Source: Corylus avellana
Lineage: Eukaryota > Streptophyta > Magnoliopsida > Fagales > Betulaceae
Assembly (NCBI RefSeq): GCF_901000735.1
Contig: NC_081548.1
Location: 7,257,364-7,321,363, forward strand
Direction: 5' to 3'
Length of the DNA stretch: 64,000 nucleotides
Positions 13,001-23,630 of this stretch are shown here, in pieces. Both the position numbers and the translations under genes were made by a program. Under the pieces are notes generated by a model. The model did not search any database, had not been told where the DNA came from, and saw only the letters and a list, made by a program, of their open reading frames with translations. Position 1 is the stretch's first letter. Each line of letters opens with the position of its first letter.

Positions 13001-16000
13001 GATTTTGCATAAAAAATCAGTCACACTATTGTCTCTAGGAATTGAATCGGAGATTAGTTGTCCATGTTGATATTTTTAGCTCATATTTTTTTTTTTTTTG
13101 ATAAGTAAATATGCATTATCAAAGCGCAGAAGAGCGCAACCCTAGTACACAGGGAGTATACAAGAGAGCGACTAAAAGGGAGAAAAAGAAGAAGAAAACA
13201 TAAAAAGGAAATCGGGGAAACTAATCACTAAGGGTGCTAGCCAACCAGCTCATATTATTTGTAGTACAGTTATGGGTGTGAGGTGTACCATGGGGCTAGG
13301 CCATAGATAAATGAGAATGTGCCTTCAAATACATACTAAAATTCAAAGATTGCAAGCGTTTGGAAATAAAATGTGATGATAGGTTGCATACTTGTGCTCA
13401 AAGTTGATATTCTAGAGTCTTGACAATTAGCAACTTCTGGATAAAAGCAAGCCAAAATTTGGAGTTTGCTAGCATTTAGAAATACAAATGTGATAATAGG
13501 CTGCATATTCATGCTCAAAGCAGTGTTGTCAAAAGGCAAGCTGGGTGCTTTCCTAGGCGTTAGGCGAGGCAAGTTGCCACCAAGGCATCTCTGAAGCTTT
13601 GAGGCAACCGCCCCACTAGAATCACTATTTTCGCATAAAGTTCCAGGTGCTTGAGGTGATCATCTCTCTAAAAGTTCCAATAATTAAAAGATGGACCAAA
13701 TAATTCTTTAGTGAAATGGCTTCTTAAAGTTCAGTAAAAGGATAATTTTGTCATTAGCAAAGGTGAGTCACTAGAATCAAATAAAATTGGTTGCTTGGTG
13801 GATCCTACCAAGTCAGTAAGATGCAAAAAGGCAAAACGATTGTGAGAGAAAAAAGATCCATTACACGTAGAGTCACTTGATTATGATATTCCAGTGCATT
13901 AAATGTGTATACAAACTATGTTTAGAACTTGGCAGCTTCACTTCACCGAGTAATTTGCCTTTTAGAGGCCTCACACCTTGAGCTGGCCTTTGGCCTCTGA
14001 CAACATTGGCCCAAAGACTAGAGTTTAGATGGTAGTAACTTCAGAGTAAAAAATAAAGCAAAAAGGATTATAGCATCCTGGGTTTTTTGGCCTAAGAATT
14101 ATAATCTTAAGGTTTAAAAATGTCATGATTTTAGTACTGAGGAGGCAGTGAAGATTGAGAAATTTGAATAAGTTCTATTCTGGATCATATTTTCGAAGCT
14201 CTTTCTTTCCTTTCATGTTCTCTTTTGCCCCTTCCCAGGAAAACCTTTCTCTAGGTAGAAAGTAATAAAGCAGTAGAAGAGAGAATGAGCTAATATTTAT
14301 TCTGGTATCTTGTCACGTGCCAATGGTTCAAGTTAATATAAAAGGTGAATGAAAGTAACAGATAAAAGCAAAGGGACATTAATAGGATGATGCTTGACAT
14401 CCCTGTTTTGGTTAAATCAAGTATGCCAATCGTTTACAATAAAATCAAGTGACTTAATAATGAGATAGTATATTAGCATCATTGGTATACAATTATTTTC
14501 CAACTGGTTCTGTTTAGTGCCTTCAATATCTTCATGTTGGGTTAGTTGCTTTCTTTGTCTCCGATATCATGGACTCTCTCATACAGATTATGAAATGCAA
14601 CTGATATTGCAAATATTGAAAATTGAGCAAGGTAATTGAAATGCAGGTATCGTGGACCTTATTTGCTGGATGCAATTGATTCCCTCCAACCTCCCACAAG
14701 AGATTTCTCAAAGCCCCTAGTTATGCCTATATGTGATGTTATTAAGTTGCCTACAATGGGGCAGGTGTGCGCCTGTGGTAAACTAGAAGCTGGAGCTCTT
14801 CGGAGTGGATCCAAGGTACACATCGGGTGGTATTGGAAGCTGTCATTGATCAATTAATTAAGGGGTTCAATTTTTCATTCTCCAACATACTTTCATTATT
14901 TTAACATCATAGACTTATGCTATTTAAGAATCTCCATTTATAGTTGAGTGAAGCTAAGCTTCTTTGATGGCATGCAGACCACACTGTCATAGTGTTATAC
15001 AAGGAACGTCTTAAATTAGTCTTTGTGAGAATATCAACTTATATTGCACCATTTACTGATTTCCATCTTTCATGTTTTTTTTTTTTCAATGAAAACCTTT
15101 GTGCTTAAATGTACTTTTAGATATGGAAAATGCTAGACATCCCAAGACTTCCTTCCCAAAAGTTATTCCCAAATGATGTGTCACCATCTTATGAGTTGGT
15201 GACACACTTCCCAAAATAATAAATCTCATGAGATGGTGACACATCATTTGGGAGGAAATTTTGGGATGTGTAGCACTCCTCTTTAGATATTTACTACACA
15301 ATTTTTATGCTATGATAACTCTTCTGCAATAGTTACTATTATAAATTGTCTTTCTTTTTGAAATGTAGAGTTTGCATCTAGCATAATGTACTATAAGTGA
15401 CAGATGATCTCAGAACATTGAATATGTGGGTCTCCAAATGGAAAGAGGAGATGGCTCAAAATTTGTTTAGATTGTGTTTTTACTGTCTCACCTGGCGATC
15501 TTTGGTTTGATCGATATACCTATTAAATTGGCAGTCCGTATTTTTTTTTACCTTGATAGAAGTGATCCACATGATTGGATTACAGTTTCATGCATGTAGT
15601 GTGGGATTCAGATGCCTGTTTTGTATGCCTATGATATAGATCGATGGTTTTAGTTGAAAGTACTCTATTTACATGAAGCATAATTTATTTTCCTAGTTTG
15701 ATGGCCATAACTGTATTGTGTGTGAAATTGTAGGTTCTAGTTATGCCGTCAGGAAATGTAGGGTCGGTACGTTCCTTAGAACGCGACTCTCAGGCTTGTA
15801 CACTTGCAAGAGCTGGAGACAATGTGACTGTTGGTCTTCAAGGCATTGATGGGGGCCATGTGATGGCTGGGGGGGTGCTATGTCACCCTGATTTTCCTGT
15901 TGCTATTTCCAAACATTTGGAACTGAAGGTCCTTGTTTTGGATGTTACAACCCCGATATTGATTGGCTCTCAGGTGTGTTCTTTTGTGTACCTAACGTAT

Positions 16001-16451
16001 ATCTATGTTGTTTTCATTATGTTGATTTATGGAAACAAAATAATCCTGAGTGGAATGAACAGTTGGAGTTTCATGTACACCATGCAAAGGAAGCTGCAAG
16101 AGTTGTCAGAATAGTGTCTTTACTTGATCCAAAGACTGGCAAGGTGACAAAGAAGGCACCTCGCTGCCTTACTGCAAAGCAAAGTGCAGTTATTGAGGTG
16201 AATTAAGATGACAAAAGTTTTGCTACTTTAATCTAAAGTTAATTAGTCCAATACTGTTTTTGGGTTGTAGCATCAAGCTTTGTTTTGACCATTTTTTTCT
16301 TTCCTTCCAACTTCAGGTGGCTTTGCAAGGACCCGTGTGTGTGGACGAGTTTTCAAGTTGTAGAGCTCTTGGGAGGGCGTCTCTAAGAGCATTAGGAAGA
16401 ACAATTGCTCTCGGGATCGTAACCCGAGTAATCGAGGAGCAGCAGGATTAG
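7018..16451 (+). CDS. HBS1: HBS1-type EF-1alpha-like GTPase (HBS1/SKI7 locus)
   Basis: Ten exons join in frame to 720 residues: 7018-7120, 7732-7890, 8607-8684, 11433-11977, 12096-12206, 12288-12775, 14647-14815, 15734-15973, 16063-16197, 16317-16451. Residues 1-34 are a Met followed by an Asp/Tyr-rich acidic stretch. A RanBP2-type zinc finger uses C52, C55, C66 and C69. A low-complexity Ser/Asn/Lys linker spans about 88-280. The GTPase domain has G1 GHVDSGKS (297-304), G3 DSPGH (374-378) and G4 NKMD (437-440), followed by EF-Tu-like domains 2 and 3 ending in [12 protein letters not shown]1 acts with Pelota (Dom34) to split stalled ribosomes in no-go and non-stop mRNA decay (family knowledge). 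Start choice: first ATG after the leader intron, matching the usual MPRK start as I recall it. Introns carry a LINE, a LINE tail, a hAT-like element and a MULE-like MITE. Confidence 0.93.
8189..8425 (+). CDS. Candidate optional exon of the HBS1 gene (SKI7-type isoform)
   Basis: This lies in the intron between exons 7732-7890 and 8607-8684. An acceptor AG at 8187-8188 and a donor AG|GTCCGC at 8425/8426 bound exactly 237 nt (79 codons). The phase (1 to 1) is the same as the intron it sits in, so inclusion adds 79 residues and keeps the GTPase frame (720 to 799 residues). The peptide begins DLFHAVEG and contains [19 protein letters not shown], then a His-rich stretch. Plant HBS1 genes are known to make a SKI7-like isoform by alternative splicing that adds short exosome/SKI-binding motifs. 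The S-x(2)-A-x-SLF-x-SLP segment is a plausible exosome-binding motif (inference). If the donor is skipped, the frame stops at 8527-8529. Confidence 0.65.
9248..10465 (+). mobile_element. 5'-truncated LINE (L1-type) with 16-bp target duplication
   Basis: A perfect 16-bp direct repeat, GACATGACTAAAGTTG, flanks the element at 9232-9247 and 10466-10481. The 3' copy is immediately preceded by a run of about 17 A. The interior holds a broken ORF2 C-terminus. Around 10020-10230 a zinc-binding RT-type segment is readable ([10 protein letters not shown]...HCEIASALW, then LCFLWCIW after one stop), as in plant L1 elements. Reverse-transcriptase catalytic parts are missing. It sits in sense orientation in the intron before exon 11433-11977 and accounts for much of that intron's 2.7 kb. 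Confidence 0.88.
13088..13246 (-). mobile_element. Short LINE 3'-tail insertion
   Basis: The insert begins with poly-T followed by GATAAGTAAATATGC and contains GTACACAGGGAGTATACAAG, which is the complement of a plant LINE 3' end. A direct repeat AGCTCATATT flanks it (13078-13087 and 13247-13256). Only about 160 bp were copied. It lies in an HBS1 intron, antisense to the gene. Confidence 0.75.
13352..14065. repeat. Tandem duplication of about 115 bp, second unit split by a transposon
   Basis: Unit 1 (13352-13467) begins GCAAGCGTTTGGAAATAAAA. Unit 2 begins at 13468 with GCTAGCATTTAGAAATACAA and runs to 13520. Its homology resumes after the hAT-like element at about 14017 (CTAGAGT...AACTTC...GTAAAA). 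Identity is about 75-80%. The unit has no coding sense and lies in an HBS1 intron. Confidence 0.65.
13521..14008. mobile_element. hAT-like non-autonomous DNA transposon
   Basis: The ends are CAGTGTTGTC at the left and the complement of CAATGTTGTC at the right. The flanks carry an 8-bp duplication with one mismatch: GCTCAAAG (13513-13520) and GCCCAAAG (14009-14016). The 8-bp length and CA.TG ends fit hAT elements. The 488-bp interior is rich in AGGCGAGGC and GCCTC words and has no ORF of note. Insertion into one unit of a tandem duplication confirms both boundaries. Confidence 0.75.
15125..15281. mobile_element. Mutator-like foldback MITE (157 bp)
   Basis: The element is an almost complete hairpin. 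The left arm contains CAAATGATGTGTCACCATCT, and the same word appears in the reverse complement of the right arm. A perfect 9-bp duplication TTTAGATAT lies at 15116-15124 and 15282-15290, the length expected of Mutator-type insertion. It is in the HBS1 intron between exons 14647-14815 and 15734-15973. Confidence 0.85.
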
Positions 16452-18301
16452 TCGATCTCAACCTAAGAGATTCCTCAATATATTATGAGATCTTTTGCCT
16501 TCTGTAGTGTTGCATTAACCATTCCAACAAATTTTGTTTTTTTCCCTTTTATCTCCCTTTAGACGCCAGAACTGTTCAACTGTGTTATATGCTACGGAAA
16601 AACCTGGTGACAGAACCAGTGATGGGCTCATGAGTTTTCTGTCGATTTTAATGTGAATGAAAGGAAATCTTTTGGGGGGTTGTTTGTTGTATGTGCATTA
16701 TACAAGAAATCTGTGGGTCGAACATGCCTGTACCTTGTAATATTTATTGATTCTTTAAGCAATATTCTCCTGGGTCACAAGGTATATAATATATTTATTT
16801 ATTTATTCATTACTTGAAGTTCTCTGTGTCGCATTTGATTGTCATTACCGACATTCTTTTTGGTAAAATTATTTTGGGATTAGCTAGAGAAGTTTTTTTT
16901 ACAGGAGGGCATGATACTAGCAAAAATGTCCTTTTCAGTTACTGGCCCAATGGCTAATATCATGCATTATTGCTCTGTTTATTGGTCAATTTTTCGGAGA
17001 TTTTTAAACGTACACAATAATAATTGAAGCATGGTGCTTGTCCATAACCCGGAGTCTAGCAAATTGGATACCTATAAGTTTGTGGTCCTCTCAAATTTGA
17101 AATCCAAATTGTAACGGAGAAGGCAAGTGTAGGGCACCCTTCCTCAAATGTGAAACCCAAATTGTAACGGGGAGGGTAGGTGTAGGGCACTTCAACTTCG
17201 GATTGGTGGATTTCATATTCCGGGCTGGTCAGAGTAGGTGAGCTTTGTATCTACCCTTGTATGTACATGCTGACCGAATTACGTGGAAGGGATCCGCATC
17301 CGAACATGATCCGTATCGGTAATCTTAATTGGGTCACAAATTCTTTCTTAATTCTAATTCATAGTGAAACCTCTCTCTCATATGAGGAAGAAAAAACCTC
17401 AATCAACGATCGGAGAGTATCTTATGAAATAGTAGTGGTGTCCATAGCAGTAAACCAGGAAGACGAAACCAGCGAATAAATAAAAGAAGATGAACGAGAG
17501 ATAAATGTGAACAGAAGATAGACAAAAAAAGTCTTCAAAAAAATCTCACCTAAAGAAGAAAAAGTGAAAACTCACAAGAGAGCAGAGTTCAATTCCGACG
17601 GCAAATAATTACAAAAGCAATAGAAATTTGTATTTGTATCGGCAGGTTTATACCGTTGCTCTCTCTGCTATAAAAAAAAACACATCAAAGAGAAGAAAAT
17701 GAAAACATTTCAATGAGTTTGACTTTCAAAAAAACGTGCAATTGCGAGGGAGTGCTTGACTTGGAGACACGTGGCGTGACAAGTGTAAGGTCCAGGTGTA
17801 ATGACGGCTGCGCCATTTCAGTCTAAAACAAAGAAAATAATCAAATATCATTGATGCCAATAGAAATTCTTCTCTCTCTCTCTCTCGCTCTCTGCATTTA
17901 TAATTAGTGAAGTTTACTTATTTATTTATTTATTTTTAAATTAACGAAATATTAATTGTGTACGTAATGTTTTGTTGACTTGTATGGGGTGTAGCATATT
18001 AATTAATGAGTAAATTGTCTTCTACTTCAAATATGAAAAAAATTAAATAAAAAGTTAATGACGCCTTTTTCTTCCCTATTGCGATGTCCATGCATGTATT
18101 TCCTTTTGTAAAAGTAAAGTAACATCATAACCCATTCTCTTTCTCCAAACATTGGCAAAAATAAAAAATAAAAAAAATTTAACACAACTTTACTTTCTAA
18201 AAAGAAAATGCTGATAAAGAATTTGACAAAGTTTTTTATTTTTATTTTTTATAATTGGGTTAGATTATTTAATTTAGTCTATTACTTTTCTCCAACTTAT
18301 G
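16452..18301. other. HBS1 3' UTR and intergenic DNA
   Basis: The HBS1 3' UTR probably extends to about 16800. At 17091-17190 a unit of about 50 bp is repeated twice (CCAAATTGTAACGG...GTGTAGGGCAC). A CT microsatellite lies near 17868-17890. No gene is supported. Confidence 0.5.
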
Positions 18302-18490
18302 GCATATTTGGGTGTGCGTTTGAATGGCTTAAAAGTGCGTTTAACACTAAAAAAGTCTGTTTGAAAAAAAAAATACATGTTTGGTAAAAAAAATGACAAA
18401 AGCTTAAAAATGAAACTTTTGCCAAAAACTTTTTTTTTTTTTTTATAACTTAAAAACTTTATTTCTCAAACGCAATCACAAACAAGCTCT
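18302..18490. mobile_element. hAT-like MITE (TTTGGG...CAAACAAGCTC type)
   Basis: The left end (TATTTGGGTGTGCGTTTGAA) is loosely complementary to the right end (TTCTCAAACGCAATCACAAA). The interior is A/T-homopolymer rich with no coding content. Related elements occur near 18500-19130, 26150-26360 and 27045-27272 in this window. Confidence 0.5.
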
Positions 18491-18496
18491 TACTGC

Positions 18497-19135
18497 ATGT
18501 TTAAGATTGCGTTAGAGCATTCACATTCGGTTCAACAAAATAGCATTTTGGCTATTTTGTGGAGCCATAGTGTTAAAATCATTCTCCATCCGGCTTAGCA
18601 AACTAGCCAAGAGTTTGCTGAGGAGCTACAATGCTTAACAACTTTTGTTGAGCACTATAGCTCAACAATGTATAATCTTATTAATAAAAAAATTATTTTA
18701 TCCTCCGTCTTCTAATTAAAAATCATTTAAACTTCTCTCTCATTACTCGTAGAACAACATAAAGAATAAAGTATAATAAATTTTAAATAAAATATTAAAA
18801 GTTGATAACTAAAATGTTGAGCCGGATGTAAGTACTTTAAAAGAGATAATATTTAAAATAGAAAAAAGTTATATTTTGGCTAAATTTAGCTAAACTTTTG
18901 CTGAGCCGGATGTGAATGTTAGAGAGGGTAAAAAGTACTTTTAATACCTAAAAAAGTTGTACCAAACAAAAAATTGACATATTTGGTAAAAAATTTCAAA
19001 ATTATTATTTTTTGACTTTTTTACTCTAAAATGGCCATTTAGAAAAAGCTTAAAATTGAAGGGTTTTTTTTTTTTAAAAAAAAACAACTCATTTTAACTC
19101 TAAATGCTTACTTCTCAACACAATCCCAAATAGAT
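18497..19135. mobile_element. Older MITE split by a younger one
   Basis: Left part 18497-18517 (GTTTAAGATTGCGTTAGAG) and right part from 18919 (TTAGAGAGGGTAAAAAGTAC...) to about 19135 (CTCAACACAATCCCAAATAG) are one element interrupted at 18518-18918. The uninterrupted relative at 26157 reads GTTTGAGATTGTGTTAAAGA then GTTTAAAAAGTACTTTCAAT, which shows the pre-insertion state. Confidence 0.6.
18518..18918. mobile_element. MITE nested inside an older MITE
   Basis: Terminal inverted repeats: CATTCACATTCGGTTCAACA at the left; the right end, complemented, reads CATTCACATCCGGCTCAGCA. A 6-bp duplication TTAGAG flanks it (18512-18517, 18919-18924). About 400 bp, without an ORF. Its orientation and superfamily are not certain; a 6-7-bp duplication does not clearly fit hAT (8) or PIF (3). 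Confidence 0.75.
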
Positions 19136-20906
19136 TCCGTATATATTTGATTAATATTAAAATACTCTTTTTAAGGGCTGATTGTAATTAAATCAATGAA
19201 ATTTGAATATCATACTTAATTACTACCATGTAAATAGAGACATTTGTATTGTAAACATATGAAGTTAATGAGCACAAATCAATTTAGTCTTGGAAATTAT
19301 TTCAAGTGGTAGACGTAGGTGTCTAACACCAAACCATATGTAAGTTCCTTGTGTTATCTTCTCTCTCTCACTCTCGTTGTTATTTCCGCCTCATCATTAT
19401 TTCAATACCAAACATGCTCTAAGTGTATTAAATTAATATTTATTCAATCATTATTTCAACACCAAACATGCTCTTAGTGTATTAAACTAATATTTATTCA
19501 AAATGTATGAGCTTAAAAATATGAATTGAAGGAATTTTGTTCAACCATGTTTAAAGGAAGACCATGTCCTAAACAATCCATCCTGTCCATTTGTCAAATA
19601 TAAGTAGCATAGACCATGCACATCTCTACTTTATATCTTATGGTTACTATCGTTATCATTGTCATGGCCTTCAAGATTATGTTGATTTGTATCATATTTA
19701 ATGTATTCAGTAAGAAAAGTGATTGGAATAAACTAAAAGCATTGTTTATTATGTGATATTAGTAAAATTTATCCTACTAAACCATCCAATTCATGTGTTC
19801 TTCTTTGTTGTACGGTAACAAGACTGCTTCAAGAGTTGGTTGGAACTTTCATATCATAATTGTAAGATAGTTGTAGGAGTAAGAAGAAGAAGAAAAAAAA
19901 AAAAAAAAACAGTTTATAGCATTACTCGTGGCACAATTACAAGCGATACAAAATAAAATGATAAATTAGAAAATGATAACATTTTTTTTTTAAATTGAAA
20001 TGGAGACACTGTTTGGCATTGGACAATGGATAATTACTGTTTAGTGGTCTGGAACTATGACAAGATTTGATTAATGTGGGAAAAAGTAAGAATGTTTGGT
20101 ATGAAAAAGTTTTTTAAAAAAAATGTTTTGTAGTGATTTTTTTATTTGAATAATAATAAAAAATGATTGCCTTGATGTAAAAAAATAAAAATGTTAAGAG
20201 TTGAATTTGAAATGAATAATATGAGAACTTTTTTTGGGTCATTGGCAAACTGGATCATATCCTTAGAACATATGAGGATTGTAATATAAGAAATGCACGG
20301 AAATTGACCTCTGTGAAATATACAACATGGATGTTCATAAGGACGGAATTAGGATTTTTTTTTTTAAAAAAAAAAATCTAGATGCATGGTTCCATCCTTA
20401 GACGTGCATTTAAAATACATACGAGAATTACATGCGGTTAGCGACATATCCTTATCAACCTCTCTTCAAGATAATAAAGATAAAGATCACAACAATTCAA
20501 ATGCTTGATAGTTCAAATAATAAGATAATTCTTATTATCTTGTATAGAGTTAGTTTAGTTTTCAAACTATACTTACGTCTATCTCATTGTAACAAATATG
20601 ATTTTAAATATACAACCTTAACCTACATTAAAGGTAAGATAGCAACAATTCATATTATCAGATGTTATACATGCTTTAAAAAATAGATGTCGCATTCATA
20701 CTCAATTAATTCTATTAAAAATAGACATAAAAATTACAAATTTCAAAAATTTTCCCAACCAAGTTGTGCATCAAAAAGTGTGAACACTTTGTCGCCCATC
20801 AATGTTCAATTGCTGAAAACAAGACCAAAATCAAATAAAATAAAATAAAAAGAAGAGTGAATATAATGAAGTTTTTCTTAGTCAATGCTAAAGGGTATTA
20901 TCGTCA
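19136..20906. other. Intergenic DNA, no gene seen
   Basis: AT-rich with a locally duplicated phrase at about 19396-19500 (CAAACATGCTCT...AGTGTATTAAA...TATTTATTCAA twice). No coding or RNA gene recognised. Confidence 0.4.
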
Positions 20907-20939
20907 ATGAGCATTAGAGGGTGTACTTTACCTTTTTTA

Positions 20940-21140
20940 ACCTCTTCTTTTGTAAAAGAAAGAGACAGAGAAAGAGAACAGACCCTACCCAATACTGCTC
21001 CTGAGAGTCTGAAACTGACTTCCCCAATCGCCCACACAAACCGAAGAGAACCAAGTCTCTGTCTTTCTCTCTGTCCAGTTCCGTTTAAGGCTTTATCTCT
21101 ATCTGGGTTTGTTAATTCCAGCCCAGAATTTCAATATATG
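20940..21140 (+). other. 5' leader exon of the DUF1644 gene
   Basis: A CT/GA-rich segment typical of plant leaders ends in ATATATG|GTGAGTT (donor GT at 21141-21142). The next acceptor that fits is TTTCTATCTAG at 23555-23556, giving a 2.4-kb intron wholly upstream of the coding start. The ATG at 21138-21140 abuts the donor. After splicing it would read ATG-GAG-TGA, a two-codon upstream ORF. The transcription start is not determined. Confidence 0.55.
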
Positions 21141-22226
21141 GTGAGTTATGTTCGATTTCTATGTTGTTTATCACTTGCATGTCTCAGTTTTTCATGTGTG
21201 TGTGTGTGTGTATGTTTTCTGAATAATAATAAAATTAGTTATGTAATGGGTCTCTTTTGATTTTACTGGATACCCATGTTGTGGATTTAACAAATTTTCA
21301 TTTTGCCTTTTTATTTTAGTTCATTTTATTCAGTGTTTACTTTTTAGAATCGTTTTGGTGAATGCCTATGATCGTGGATTGATTGATTTTGTTAATTTTG
21401 GTGCATTCTTAATATGTACTCGTCTATCAGTTAGTACTGGCCCACGGGGTCTTTGATAAATTCATTGAATACCAATGATTTTGGATTGGGATTATATTTT
21501 CTCAACTGATGGAACATGGTTAATTGGATCATTTTGTTTTGAAAATTTTAGGAGGTTGACCAATTTTTTTTTATTTTTTATTTTATTTTTATTTTAATAT
21601 CGTTAGTGTGTATTTCATTGCTGCTCATACATGTTAGTGTTGAATTGTTATCTCTTCTGACAATATCAGCAATCCAACTTTTTCAAAAAATCAAGCTTAA
21701 TTTTTTTTTTTTAATAAATTAGTTTGGTACGAGAGTCTGTCGATTTATTTCCTCCCATAAAATTAAGCATTCAAATTCTGTTCTGATCTAAACAATAAAA
21801 ATCAAAAGAGTTGATATAACCTTTTTTTGGCTGCTGAAGAGAACTATTAAGAAGAAAAGAAATTGAGTTTTGAATGTTAGGTTTTATGTTGTTTGGTTCC
21901 CAGAAAGTGAAAGGGTCTTATGGTTATACTAGGCTTACTTCATTTGATTGTTTTGTTAATTTTATGTTTTGAATACTGATTACTGACTCTGAAAATTCTA
22001 TATAACATTAATGATATTGTGTTCATACAAAGCCTAACTGTCTTACTAACCCTATGGAACAATGACCTAGAGATGACAGTACCCTGTTTGTTCAGTGAAA
22101 AGTGTTGCAAATGCTTGTATCGTTTTGCACTGCTATATATGAAAACTGATGATATATAGCTTACCATGGTCATTGTTTCTGACATCTTATTGAATGGAAT
22201 AAACTAATGTTGGTTTTTGGATCTTT

Positions 22227-23070
22227 AGGACTTGTTTAGTACGTGGAATGGCTATTCTGTTAAGAAAATGAGTAGTTATTACTAGGAATGAAAGCAAGTG
22301 GAATGGAATAATTATTCCTATTCCGTAGTTTGGTGACAACACATGTTTTCATTGGCATTGTACCAAAATTACTAAAATACCCATGATATATATATATATA
22401 TATATATATAAAACCTGGAATTGTTCAAGTATTTATGCTTTCTTTCATGTGATAGATTCTTAGGGTTAGGGCTAATTCTTTTTTATTTTTTTTCTCCCCT
22501 TTCCATGTTCAAGCATTTTGTGTACATCTATGGATGTTTTGGTTTAATTTTTCCTCAGTTTGTGATAATTAGTGTTCCTTATATGATGTGACATTTCCGT
22601 GTGATTGGAATTGTTGTGATGCTTATGTTGAAGTCATTTGAGAGCGAAGCCAATGCTTCTAGAATTGTTATGGGAAAATCAGAAATATGATTTCTGATGG
22701 TGTTAGAAATGTGCAGAAAGGTTTAAAGGAGGTGCTTAGGAGTAGGGGTTGAGGAGGAGATGTCAGATGTGACGCAGGAGATGAGGTTGGCTGAGGAGGC
22801 AGGTATGGTTGGGGATTTGGCCGATGAGACGGAGAGAGGTTGCAGATGTGATTTTCTCTTTTTTTTTTTTTTTTAATTATTTTGCAGAAAAAAAAAAGTT
22901 AATGGGTTGTTTGGAAAACTCATTCCATTCCTCAAGGAATAGCTATTCCCCTCTTTTTTAAGAGGAATAGGTACTCCTAGGAATGATGTGCAACCAAACA
23001 AAAGAATAGCCATGCCATAGGAATAGGCATTCCATTCTAGGGGTCTATTTCACGTACCAAACGGGCCTTA
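22227..23070. mobile_element. Non-autonomous hAT-like element (GGAATGGCTATTCC type)
   Basis: The left end GGACTTGTTTAGTACGTGGA matches the complement of the right end (AAGGCCCGTTTGGTACGTGA). The subterminal regions are full of GGAATAG/CTATTCC words, as in a widespread plant MITE family. A TA microsatellite at 22386-22411 and a poly-T lie within. It is in the leader intron of the DUF1644 gene. No clean target duplication was found. Confidence 0.6.
22386..22411. repeat. AT dinucleotide microsatellite
   Basis: Uninterrupted AT run of about 26 bp inside the hAT-like element. Confidence 0.9.
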
Positions 23071-23567
23071 GAGTTCTCCTAAAATGGTGTTGCCTACAAT
23101 GGTGGCACTTCTTGCTTACAACAAGAAAATTGTGTCTGTATGTGTGTTTAACTTTTTTTGAACTTAATGAATAAAATGCTTCTTCTCAGTTTCCTGGTAT
23201 TGGTGTCTTTATTGATTTAATGTTTTCTGAAATGTTCTATGATAGGTTCAACTAGTCCTGTTACTCAAGGAAGTTCTGTGTCTTTTAGTTTCTATATGGT
23301 TTTTGGTTCTTTTAAATATTCCCTGGAGGAGAATTTAAGTTTAACTTACATTTTTAAACAAATTTCTATTTTCCCTCATGTCTTCCACTTTTCACCTGAA
23401 TTCTAATTAGTGTTATGTTTTAGTATGCAGCTTTGTATAATAGCATGTTGTACTACTTCAAGAACTCGATCTATTTAGTTTGACGCAAAAGCTTGGCTAG
23501 ATTTTTTTCCTTGATACTTCCATCAAGTTGTCGTTTGATTGACAATTTCTATCTAGGAGTGAGCTGC

Positions 23568-23630
23568 ATGCCATCTGCTTGTATATTTTCAAGTGAAAAG
23601 TCTCTTCATGGCCCTAAGACCTTTTTATGA
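23568..23630 (+). promoter_or_regulatory. Upstream ORF overlapping the DUF1644 start codon
   Basis: ATG at 23568-23570 opens a 20-codon frame that ends in TGA at 23628-23630. The main start at 23608 is inside it in another frame. Ribosomes that use it would bypass the main ATG, so it could lower translation. Effect inferred from arrangement only. Confidence 0.5.

Noticed and set aside
17764..17776. Perfect G-box/ABRE word GACACGTGGCG
   Set aside because: No gene start is close; a single 6-8-bp match in 64 kb is expected by chance.
20907..21260. 117-codon plus-strand frame
   Set aside because: Ser/Leu-rich product of a CT-rich leader; better explained as the DUF1644 5' UTR and intron start.
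23593..23607. GTG upstream of the DUF1644 ATG as start
   Set aside because: Plant nuclear genes rarely start at GTG and the ATG at 23608 follows in frame.
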